DNA of 19,541 nt from positions 1-19,541 of the forward strand of contig URWC01000017.1 of NCBI GenBank assembly GCA_900551555.1. The letters run 5' to 3'. Of this stretch, positions 13,882 through 19,541 are shown piece after piece. The notes under the pieces are model-generated. The model did not search any database. It saw nothing but the letters and a program-made list of their open reading frames with translations, and was not told the origin of the DNA. The stretch comes from an uncultured Collinsella sp. GTDB lineage: Bacteria; Actinomycetota; Coriobacteriia; Coriobacteriales; Coriobacteriaceae. Within the stretch, counting starts at the first letter, position 1, and each line of letters starts with the position of its first letter. A program made the translations under genes and the position numbers.

Positions 13882-14658
13882 ATGAGGATTGATTCACGAA
13901 AACCGAAAGCCGCCGCCCTTTCCGCCGCTCTGACCGTGGCACTTTTGGCGGGCGCCGGTGCAACTGATGCCCACGCCGCAACACTGTCCGATACGGTTGG
14001 ATCTACGCCGTCTGAGACGACGCTGGTGCAGCCCGTTGACTATCGCGGCGATGGTTATGGTTCCATGCAGGAGTGGAACGCCTCGATGGAGGCCAAGCGC
14101 GATTCCCTGGAGATGCGCGCTCAGATCATCATGAACATGTACGGTGACTATGCCACCGATGACGAGCGCGCTGTGCTGCAGGGCTGTATCGATGGCGCGG
14201 GCAGCCTGTTGACGATGGGGGAGGTCGATGCGAAGTCGACCGAGCTCGATGAGCTGCGCACTGCGCTTGAGGATGCCAAGCGCGAAGCGCTCGAGGCTGC
14301 TGCCGCCGAGGCGGAGGCTGCCGAGGCCGCCCAGGCTTCGTACTACAACGCCGGTTACACTTCGTCCTACGCGTCTGCCGCGTCCTGCGCGAACGGATCG
14401 GGCCTGACGCGCTCTGCGGGTGTCAATAACTACAACGGGCGCCGCGAGACCTATTACAGCAGCAATGTGCTTTATCACTATCGCACGGGCGAATGGACTC
14501 AGGATTCTGAGGGCTTTTGGCGCGATTCCGACGGCTATTACGTTGTTGCCGCGGGCGATATGGCCCAGGGCTCGACCTTTACGGGCTCCAAGGGTGATTG
14601 CAAGGTCTATGACTCCGGCTGCGCTGCCGGAACCACCGACTACTACACCGGTTGGTAA
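13882..14658 (+). CDS. Secreted protein with coiled coil and 3D/RlpA-like C-terminal domain
   Basis: The 258-residue product has a Sec signal peptide: a basic start MRIDSRKPK, a hydrophobic stretch at about 10-28, and likely cleavage after DAHA at residue 32. Residues 60-150 are mostly helical and end in an Ala/Glu-rich run (EALEAAAAEAEAAEAAQ), probably coiled coil. A Tyr/Ser-rich linker follows. The C-terminal ~60 residues (GFWRDSDGYYVVAAGDMAQG ... KVYDSGCAAGTTDYYTGW) resemble the 3D or RlpA-like double-psi barrel found in cell-wall-acting proteins; C240 and C247 may form a disulfide. It is probably surface-active in peptidoglycan turnover. The start at 13882 follows ACGGAGG. Function is inferred from fold resemblance only. 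Confidence 0.8.
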   Translation: MRIDSRKPKAAALSAALTVALLAGAGATDAHAATLSDTVGSTPSETTLVQPVDYRGDGYGSMQEWNASMEAKRDSLEMRAQIIMNMYGDYATDDERAVLQGCIDGAGSLLTMGEVDAKSTELDELRTALEDAKREALEAAAAEAEAAEAAQASYYNAGYTSSYASAASCANGSGLTRSAGVNNYNGRRETYYSSNVLYHYRTGEWTQDSEGFWRDSDGYYVVAAGDMAQGSTFTGSKGDCKVYDSGCAAGTTDYYTGW

Positions 14659-14683
14659 TTTTTCTGCATCACGGATATTTGGC

Positions 14684-14731
14684 GGACGGGCGTCTTTACC
14701 GAGCTTTAGGGCAACGTAAGGACGTCCGTTC
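14684..14731 (+). terminator. 16-bp wobble-containing stem-loop after the secreted-protein gene
   Basis: 14684-14699 pairs with 14716-14731 along 16 positions, three of them G-U, around a 16-nt loop. It lies 25 nt after the secreted-protein stop. There is no U-tract, so it may be a 3'-end stabiliser or an inefficient terminator. The DNA arms are not perfect repeats; the pairing is better as RNA on the plus strand, which favours an RNA role. Confidence 0.4.
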
Positions 14732-14844
14732 TATGTATGCGTTTGAGTTAACAGAGCCCTTACCGTGGCGGTACGCTGGGCGAATGGATGCGGAGCACAC
14801 TGGTTCTTGAGAAATAAGGTCTTTCTCTTGGAGGAAGTGGTCTT

Positions 14845-15051
14845 GTGAATGCTCGAGATATTACCGTTGCCGCCGTCGCGTTGATGCTTGGCTGCCTTGG
14901 TCCCACGGCCGCGCTCGTCGCGGGCATGCAGGGGACATGCGGGGCTGCTCCTATCGTGGTCGGCGTGCTAATCGCGGCCACGCTGCTGGGAAGCGCCGGT
15001 GTTGTCCTTTGTCGCGACGATGAGGACGAGGTTCCGGAGTCGCAACGCTAG
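14845..15051 (+). CDS. Small two-TM membrane protein, unknown function
   Basis: A 68-residue predicted membrane protein that I do not recognise. Two hydrophobic segments (about residues 7-28, VAAVALMLGCLGPTAALVAG, and about 35-56, APIVVGVLIAATLLGSAGVV) are joined by a short Cys-containing loop (MQGTCGA). The C-terminal tail after VVLCR is acidic and short (DDEDEVPESQR). By the positive-inside rule the topology is unclear. The start is GTG at 14845, with GGAGG about 10 nt upstream. It is followed by a hairpin terminator at 15089. It could be a real small membrane protein; the ribosome binding site, the clear TM pattern and the terminator support this. Confidence 0.65.
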   Translation: MNARDITVAAVALMLGCLGPTAALVAGMQGTCGAAPIVVGVLIAATLLGSAGVVLCRDDEDEVPESQR

Positions 15052-15088
15052 CTGTTGTGAGATTGACCGCCGGTCATAGACGAAGATG

Positions 15089-15126
15089 AAAGCCGCCGTA
15101 AGGGGAGTGCTCCTTGCGGCGGCTTT
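15089..15126. terminator. Hairpin terminator between the mini-protein and the panE remnant
   Basis: AAAGCCGCCG (15089-15098) pairs with CGGCGGCTTT (15117-15126). After one T-G mismatch, AAGG and CCTT extend the stem. The A-run on one side and T-run on the other let it work in both directions between two convergent genes. It belongs to the left-hand genome. Confidence 0.7.
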
Positions 15127-15159
15127 GCTGCTAAGGCTGTTGAATGCGGCGCGTTGGCG

Positions 15160-15426
15160 TTACCAGCTTGCCTCGATATCGCGAATGCGCTGATAGAGCC
15201 ATTCGTTCTGCGGAACCTGGATATCGTGCTTGGCCGCGAGGCGGCGGACGGTGCCCGCGAACTCCTCGACCTCTGTTTTGCGCTGCGCGATGCGGTCCTG
15301 AGCCATTGAGGGCATACCGGCGGGGTCGATTCCCTCGATGAGGTGCACCATTTGCGTCAGGTCTGCTTCGGTCAGCTCAACGCCCTCGGCGTTGGCAACC
15401 GCAAGCGTCTCGCGCATGGCGGCGAC
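15160..15426 (-). pseudogene. panE: 3' fragment of a ketopantoate reductase gene
   Basis: About 88 residues of an ApbA/PanE C-terminal domain (2-dehydropantoate 2-reductase, pantothenate pathway), from AAMRETLAVANAEGVELTE to the TAA at 15160-15162. The conserved SMxQD and RxTE positions are present (S367 and E379 in the joint frame). The NADPH-binding Rossmann domain and most of the helical domain are absent. It converges on the mini-protein gene across the terminator 15089-15126, which fits an intact gene end of the left-hand genome, cut at its upstream side by the junction. Confidence 0.8.
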
Positions 15427-16407
15427 ACCCAGCTGCTCAAAGCCGGGGCGGACCGTGGTCAGCGGCGGGAACATATTGTCCATGGCAGGCATGTCGTCGA
15501 AACCCACCAGGCTCACATCCTGCGGAATGCGCACGCCATGCTCATGCAGCGCGCGGGCCACACCCACGGCCTGGCTGTCGTTGGCGCAGACCATGCATGT
15601 CGGCAGATTGCCGCCGGTGCGGCCGATGTTGTCGAGGATGTGGTTCATCTTGCCGTACGCTTCAGAGGATTCCCAGGTCTCACACTGCACCGTCACGGAA
15701 TTGACCGCATTGGCCGCGCATAGCTTGTTCCATGCCAGCAGGCGCGTCGCCGCGTCGCGCCACTCCTTGGGACCGGCGAAATACAGCACCGAACGGTGCC
15801 CGTATTCCACGACTAGATGCATCACGTCGGCCATCGCGGACCATTGGTCCATGCCGACGACGGATACGCGGCGGCGGTCGGCGGACTTCATCAGCCGCAG
15901 GCCGTCCTGCACGTCGATGCCACCGTGCGTGGATGTGACGATCACACGAGGCTGCGCGATCCGCGTCCGGCATGCCGCGGAAAACATGACATCGGTGGGC
16001 GTGAGGAAGATGAACGCATCGACGTTCATCTCGTCGAAGGTGCGGCACAGGTCGTCGAATTCCTCCTGCGAGCACAGCGCCTCATGCACCATGCTCACCG
16101 TCACGAACAGGCCATGCTGGCGAGCCATCGTCTCAATCGCGGAAATCGTGGAGATCGGGCCATAGAAATGCTGGCCGCCGGCGATCAGGCCGATGGTGCG
16201 GGACCGGTGCGAGGCGAGCGCGCGGGCGGAGTTGCTGGGACGGTATCCGAGCTGGTCGATGGCCTTCTGCACCTTCTCGCGGGTGGCGTCGGAGACGTCC
16301 GGCGAATGGTTGATGACGCGCGAGACCGTCTGGTGGCTCACACCAGCCAGCTTCGCCACTTCGAACATCGAAGGACGCTTATTGCCCGCATTGCGTTTGC
16401 CTGCCAT
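15160..16407 (-). CDS. Chimeric open frame: LacI-family regulator joined to a PanE C-terminus
   Basis: A 415-residue frame. Residues 1 to about 327 are a LacI/GalR repressor: helix-turn-helix VAKLAGVSHQTVSRVI, hinge RPSNSARALAS, then the sugar-binding core with TIGLIAGG, CMVCANDSQAVGVA, DVSLVGFDDMP and PPLTTVR. Residues from about 328 to the end are not LacI. They read as the C-terminal end of ketopantoate reductase, with MPSMAQD, RKTEVEEFAGTVRRL and VPQNEWLYQRI lining up with SSMLQD, RHTEIDYINGFLLRR and VPENTRLFEMV of E. coli PanE. The start at 16407 has AAAGG 9 nt upstream, better than the GTG at 16428. Neither half is complete, so the product is unlikely to be a real protein. The join lies near 15415-15430. 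Confidence 0.85.
   Translation of the reverse strand: MAGKRNAGNKRPSMFEVAKLAGVSHQTVSRVINHSPDVSDATREKVQKAIDQLGYRPSNSARALASHRSRTIGLIAGGQHFYGPISTISAIETMARQHGLFVTVSMVHEALCSQEEFDDLCRTFDEMNVDAFIFLTPTDVMFSAACRTRIAQPRVIVTSTHGGIDVQDGLRLMKSADRRRVSVVGMDQWSAMADVMHLVVEYGHRSVLYFAGPKEWRDAATRLLAWNKLCAANAVNSVTVQCETWESSEAYGKMNHILDNIGRTGGNLPTCMVCANDSQAVGVARALHEHGVRIPQDVSLVGFDDMPAMDNMFPPLTTVRPGFEQLGVAAMRETLAVANAEGVELTEADLTQMVHLIEGIDPAGMPSMAQDRIAQRKTEVEEFAGTVRRLAAKHDIQVPQNEWLYQRIRDIEASW
15410..15435. other. Junction between two genomes (chimeric breakpoint)
   Basis: Protein homology switches from LacI to PanE inside this interval, in frame, around the shared-looking segment VAAMRE. Gene context switches here as well: coriobacterial content to the left, a bifidobacterial threonine-pathway block to the right. 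A short stretch identical in both parents would explain the join, but this cannot be shown from the window alone. Confidence 0.75.
15427..16407 (-). pseudogene. 5' part of a lacI-family gene, C-terminus missing
   Basis: About 327 residues of a LacI/GalR repressor with an intact DNA-binding domain and nearly the whole effector domain. It stops right after PPLTTVRPGFEQLGV, where family members still have about 25-35 residues. I attribute this half to Bifidobacterium from its overall look and from its neighbours. In the source genome the gene is probably complete and autoregulated through the operator at 16467-16478. Confidence 0.75.
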
Positions 16408-16448
16408 GCCCCGTCGCCTTTCGCACACAACTGTTGGTACGTTCGCCT

Positions 16449-16478
16449 ATTGTACACGCAACTTCAGTTAGCGCTAAC
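16449..16478 (-). promoter_or_regulatory. lacI promoter with palindromic operator on the -35 box
   Basis: On the minus strand, TTAGCG (16477-16472), a 17-nt spacer and TACAAT (16454-16449) form a promoter 42 nt before the lacI start. The perfect 12-bp palindrome GTTAGCGCTAAC (16467-16478), with a central CG as is usual for LacI-family operators, covers the -35 box. Autorepression is the natural reading. Confidence 0.75.
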
Positions 16479-16507
16479 GGTCTTCTTGTTCTTAGGTTTT
16501 GAAGACC
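16479..16507 (-). terminator. Weak 7-bp hairpin after the Maf/Nudix gene
   Basis: GGTCTTC (16479-16485) and GAAGACC (16501-16507) flank a 15-nt loop, 15 nt after the Maf/Nudix stop and next to the lacI operator. There is no U-tract, so a terminator role is uncertain. Confidence 0.3.
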
Positions 16508-16521
16508 TGCACGGGCACAGG

Positions 16522-17970
16522 CTACCGCTCGTTCCGTCCGTTATTGCGCACATCGGCCAGATCGCGCAGCCGCTTGGCGAAGTTGGGCCAGTCGGTGCGC
16601 ATGGCGGTCAGCAGCTTGCGATTGGGCACCTCGTCGATCGGCACCCATTCGATCTCCATGCTTTCGTCGTCATTGGCCTTCGGCTCGACGCGATGCCCCG
16701 GTTTCTCGAACGCGAACACCGTGGTGTACGCCCACGGCCCATGATCCTCGCAGTACGAGCCGACCACGTCGATGTCCTCCGGCGTGATGTTGGCTTCCTC
16801 ATACGATTCGCGCAACGCGCCTTCGATGGGGCTTTCGCCGTCCGCGGTGGCGCCGCCAGGGATGCCCCACGTGCCGCCCTCCGCGCTCCACGCGGCGCGA
16901 TGCTGCATGACGACATGCGTCGCTTCGCCGGTCGTTTCGTCACGACGTGCCAGCAGCACGCCGGACGCGCCGTTCGTGCCCCAATGCTTGCGCCCGCAAT
17001 CGCAGACCACCCAGCCATCGCCAGGCTGGTGCACATTTTCCTTGGGCGGCAGCGGCTTCTCAGCGCCCGTCTTCGAATCGTATTCAACGGTGGGAGCCAA
17101 ATCGGAACGCTTGACGTTCCACAAATCCGTCCATTCGACGCCCAGTTGCGCCGCCAGCCGGCGTGCCAGCGGAAGGCTCAGTCCGATGATGCCATGCGGA
17201 TCGCCTTCGATCGAATCGATGAACGCGCCGCCAAAGCCTTCCAGAGTGAATGATCCCGCCACTTCCAACGGCTCGCCTGTGGCGATGTAGCGTTCGATGT
17301 CGCGATCGGAATAATCACAGAAATGCAGCGTGGCCTTGCTGGCGCCGCGTACCATGCGTCCCGAAGCAAAGTCGATGAGGCAGTGTCCGGTCCACAGCTC
17401 GCCGGTGGAGCCGCGCATGGCGCGCAAACGTTCGCGCGCGACCTCCTCGCTGTGCGGCTTGCCATAGCATTCGCCGTCCATGAGGAACATGGAATCGCAA
17501 CCCAGAATCAGCGGTCCGACCTTCGAGCGGGTCAGACTTGGCCGTCCGTCCAGAAAATCGGCAATCGGCTCGGTGACGGTGGGAACGGTGACGCCGGAGA
17601 AGTCGCGGGTCTTCACACTGTCGGCGGATTGGACCTCGTCGGCGCGCAGGGTGACGCGCTCGCCGGAGCCGGGCGCCTGGCCAGTCGCCTTCAGCGGGAA
17701 TCCGACGATCCGTTCGCCGCTCGCGTGCGATGCGGCGTCCGCGATGTTGCGGTACGCCTGATGCACGGCTTCGGCTTTGGCGGTGGCGAGGATCATCACA
17801 CGCTGTTCGACGGTCAGATTGTCGACTGTGGTGCCGAGCGACGCGGCCTCGCGTTCCAGCGCTGCCGGCTCGTCCACATGCGAGACGCGGATGGTCGGGC
17901 AGATGCCGGCCGAGAACAGCACGTCACGGCGCGGACGGGACTGGGAGGCAAGGATCAGCGGAATGCTCAT
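16522..17970 (-). CDS. Maf-like nucleotide pyrophosphatase fused to a Nudix hydrolase
   Basis: A 482-residue two-domain enzyme. The N-terminal Maf domain (about 1-283) has LILASQSRPRRDVL, the catalytic-type LILGCDSMF (D159), YGKPHS and the VAGSFTLEGFGGAFIDSIEGDPHGIIGLSL core. Maf proteins hydrolyse non-canonical or house-cleaning nucleoside triphosphates. An insertion of roughly 80 residues (about 75-152) separates the first strand-helix region from the catalytic Asp. The C-terminal Nudix domain (about 318-470) has a zinc-like CDCGRKHWG lead-in and the Nudix box G373-x5-E379-x7-RE-SYEEANI, with Ala-Asn where the consensus has x-Gly. The ATG at 17970 overlaps the thrB stop by 4 nt (ATGA), so translation is coupled. 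Both domains sanitise nucleotides, so the fusion is sensible. Confidence 0.88.
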   Translation of the reverse strand: MSIPLILASQSRPRRDVLFSAGICPTIRVSHVDEPAALEREAASLGTTVDNLTVEQRVMILATAKAEAVHQAYRNIADAASHASGERIVGFPLKATGQAPGSGERVTLRADEVQSADSVKTRDFSGVTVPTVTEPIADFLDGRPSLTRSKVGPLILGCDSMFLMDGECYGKPHSEEVARERLRAMRGSTGELWTGHCLIDFASGRMVRGASKATLHFCDYSDRDIERYIATGEPLEVAGSFTLEGFGGAFIDSIEGDPHGIIGLSLPLARRLAAQLGVEWTDLWNVKRSDLAPTVEYDSKTGAEKPLPPKENVHQPGDGWVVCDCGRKHWGTNGASGVLLARRDETTGEATHVVMQHRAAWSAEGGTWGIPGGATADGESPIEGALRESYEEANITPEDIDVVGSYCEDHGPWAYTTVFAFEKPGHRVEPKANDDESMEIEWVPIDEVPNRKLLTAMRTDWPNFAKRLRDLADVRNNGRNER

Positions 17971-18971
17971 GCGCGCTCCACCTGCACGCCCTTGGTGTCG
18001 ACCGCGAGGTGCAGTACACGCCAATGGCCGGACGCCAGCTCCTCGGCGGCGATCTGTTCAAGCTCCTCATGCGCGTCGCCATGATGCAGCACCAGCACGC
18101 ACGGGCCGGCGCCGGACACCGTGGAGGCGAAGCCATGGGAACGCATTTTCTCGATCAGCGCCCAGGACGGTTCCATCAGCGGCGCACGGAACGGCTGGTG
18201 CAGACGATCCTGCGTGGCGGCGAACAGCAGCGCATTGGCGTTCTGGCGCGAGCCGGAGGCCAGCATCGCGGGGTTCATGGCGGCCGGCAGCAGGCTCACG
18301 CGGGAGACGTTGTGCACGGCGTCTTTGAACGGAATCTCGGTCGGCAGCGCCTGACGGGCCTTTTCGGTGGACAGTTCGTAGTCCGGCACGAACACGGCCG
18401 CGGTCAGATCGTCCGCCACGCGGTAGTTGATGGTGTGGAAGCCGTTGTGCATCGGCTCGCCGCCCGGAATCGGCACAGATCCGACGCCTTCCGCGGTCTC
18501 CATGTCCCAGGACATGGTCAGTCCGCCGTACACGGCCGGAGCCACGTTGTCCGGATGGCCTTCGATGGCGGCGGCCATCTCGAACACGGCGTCGCGGTTG
18601 AGGTCGTCGTCCTGCGCGAAGGCGGCCGCGGCGGCGATGCCGGCGACGATGGCCTCGGCGGAGGAGCCCATGCCTCGCGCCTGCGGGATGTTGTTGTGCG
18701 CCTGCAGAATGAATCCGACACGTCCCAGGCCGAAGGTCTGGCATGCGCGGCGGAACGTGGAGACCACCAGGTGCGTCTCGTCACGCGGCAGGGTGTCCTC
18801 GCCCTCGCCTTCAATCATCACCTGCGCCGCGGTGTTCACCGGGTCGGCGCTCAGCGTGAATTCAAGCTCGTCATGGTAGTCCAAGGCCAAACCGACCGTA
18901 TCGAAGCCGGAGCCAAGATTGGCGCTGGTGGCCGGAACCTTCACACGCACCTTGCGGGTAACTGGAGTCAT
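17967..18971 (-). CDS. thrB: Homoserine kinase
   Basis: Phosphorylates L-homoserine with ATP to O-phosphohomoserine in threonine synthesis. This GHMP kinase has 334 residues. The N-terminal VKVPATSANLGSGFDTVGLAL is the family opening, the ATP-binding motif PQARGMGSSAEA is at about 96-107, and the C-terminal motif ASTVSGAGPCVLVL carries the third GHMP signature. The ATG at 18971 has GAAGGA upstream. It lies downstream of hom on the same strand, 171 nt away, with a nested hairpin and a possible own promoter between them. It overlaps the next gene by 4 nt. hom-thrB adjacency is expected for the threonine pathway. Confidence 0.95.
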   Translation of the reverse strand: MTPVTRKVRVKVPATSANLGSGFDTVGLALDYHDELEFTLSADPVNTAAQVMIEGEGEDTLPRDETHLVVSTFRRACQTFGLGRVGFILQAHNNIPQARGMGSSAEAIVAGIAAAAAFAQDDDLNRDAVFEMAAAIEGHPDNVAPAVYGGLTMSWDMETAEGVGSVPIPGGEPMHNGFHTINYRVADDLTAAVFVPDYELSTEKARQALPTEIPFKDAVHNVSRVSLLPAAMNPAMLASGSRQNANALLFAATQDRLHQPFRAPLMEPSWALIEKMRSHGFASTVSGAGPCVLVLHHGDAHEELEQIAAEELASGHWRVLHLAVDTKGVQVERA

Positions 18972-19011
18972 CTCTCGTCGTCCTTCGTCACATCTTCATT
19001 ACAAATCAAGC

Positions 19012-19040
19012 ACCGTATACCGTGGCAGTGCCAGAGTCAA
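19012..19040 (-). promoter_or_regulatory. Possible promoter for thrB
   Basis: On the minus strand, TTGACT (19040-19035) is followed at 17 nt by TACGGT (19017-19012), or at 15 nt by TATACG (19019-19014). The -35 is good and either -10 is moderate. It would give thrB and the Maf/Nudix gene transcription independent of hom. Confidence 0.4.
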
Positions 19041-19070
19041 ATTTCAGGGGGAACCGCACCCATGTATCGC

Positions 19071-19131
19071 ATTCGGGCCCATGATGGCGGCTTGGCATGG
19101 CTTGCATGCCAATCTCATCATGGGCCCGAAT
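19071..19131 (-). terminator. Nested stem-loop between hom and thrB
   Basis: A perfect 16-bp outer stem (19071-19086 with 19116-19131) encloses an 8-bp inner stem (19092-19099 with 19105-19112) with a 5-nt loop. It begins 11 nt after the hom stop on the minus strand. There is no U-tract after it, so it may be a partial terminator, an attenuator or a messenger-stabilising structure that sets different hom and thrB levels. Confidence 0.6.
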
Positions 19132-19142
19132 CGCATCCGATA

Positions 19143-19541
19143 TCAGTTCAGCACGCGCAGGATCGACGGCTCTCCGCACACGCAATCCAGCTCGCACACG
19201 TCCTTGACGGTTTCGCGCAGGGTAAGCTCGTCGGTCATGTGGGTGACCAGACGCAGCTGCTGCAGTTCGCCATCGTAGCCCGGATCCTTCAGCGTCGGCT
19301 TCAAATCCTGGTTCACGCCGTTGATGGACACGCCATGGTCGGCAAACTTGGCTGCGATCGCGGCGAGCACGCCCGGATTGTCGTGAATCACGAAGCGGAC
19401 AGCGAACTCGGCCTTGGAAGCCTCGATCGGAGCCTTCTTCAGATCCTTGTACAGCGGGATGGACGGGCCGGTGCAGCCCTGCGCGATATGGCGGGCTTCG
19501 GTCACGACGTCTCCGACGACCGCGGAGGCGGTCGGAGCGCC
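19143..19541 (-). CDS. hom: Homoserine dehydrogenase, C-terminal part
   Basis: The last 132 residues of the NADP-dependent enzyme that reduces aspartate semialdehyde to homoserine. The frame is open to the window edge. It begins GAPTASAVVGDVVTEA, the conserved end of the catalytic domain, and ends in an ACT domain (AVRFVIHDNPGVLAAIAAKFADHGVSI), the regulatory region through which threonine inhibits this class of enzyme. The TGA is at 19143-19145. An apparent start inside the window at 19505 is only an internal GTG codon. It is followed by thrB on the same strand. Confidence 0.94.
   Translation of the reverse strand, partial: GAPTASAVVGDVVTEARHIAQGCTGPSIPLYKDLKKAPIEASKAEFAVRFVIHDNPGVLAAIAAKFADHGVSINGVNQDLKPTLKDPGYDGELQQLRLVTHMTDELTLRETVKDVCELDCVCGEPSILRVLN

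Noticed and set aside
15160..16407. A natural two-domain LacI-PanE fusion protein
   Set aside because: The PanE part lacks its cofactor-binding domain and the LacI part lacks its last secondary-structure elements, so neither would be expected to work. The coincident change of gene context favours a chimeric join.
15817..17253. A 478-codon plus-strand frame opposite lacI and Maf/Nudix
   Set aside because: It crosses the lacI promoter and two well-supported minus-strand genes, and the sequence is low in recognisable domains.

Overview
The window reads as two different high-GC genomes joined at about position 15,415-15,430. From 1 to about 15,415 the content (anaerobic NrdD/NrdG ribonucleotide reductase, a folE-HD-folB folate set, a PerR-type Fur protein, a secreted double-psi-barrel-like protein) suggests a strictly anaerobic gut coriobacterium of the Collinsella type. 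From about 15,430 to the end, the minus-strand order hom (partial) - thrB - Maf/Nudix fusion - lacI suggests Bifidobacterium. Both taxon calls are inferences from gene content and recall, not from a search.

Left part. The 3' part of nrdD (1-1760) is followed by 429 nt of palindromic DNA and then nrdG. Next come folE, an HD-domain hydrolase and folB (2839-4508). On the minus strand follow a YgjP-type metalloprotease and an M19 membrane-type dipeptidase. On the plus strand are a SlyD-like FKBP isomerase, an orphan UreE-like nickel chaperone placed 3 nt behind it, and a Cof-type HAD phosphatase. The minus-strand run 8469-11985 holds perR, acylphosphatase, a Gfo/Idh/MocA oxidoreductase, rnhA and a LysR regulator. 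That regulator is divergent from an O-acetylhomoserine sulfhydrylase gene (metY), which has a good sigma-70-type promoter, a structured leader with a Cys-containing 17-residue open frame, and a strong intrinsic terminator. A secreted protein and a two-TM mini-protein close this part.

The junction. The minus-strand reading frame 15160-16407 begins as a LacI regulator and ends as the last ~85 residues of a ketopantoate reductase (PanE/ApbA). Both genes are incomplete, and the gene neighbourhood changes from coriobacterial to bifidobacterial at the same place. The simplest explanation is a chimeric contig join that happens to keep the frame. A true recombination is the less likely alternative.

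Right part. lacI has its own promoter with a perfect 12-bp palindromic operator over the -35 box. The Maf/Nudix fusion overlaps thrB by 4 nt, and thrB is separated from hom by a nested hairpin. No CRISPR array, tRNA, rRNA, transposase or phage gene was seen. The best candidates for unexplained biology are the orphan SlyD/UreE pair, the metY leader peptide, the large palindromes around nrdG, and the two mutually exclusive hairpins ahead of the secreted protein.
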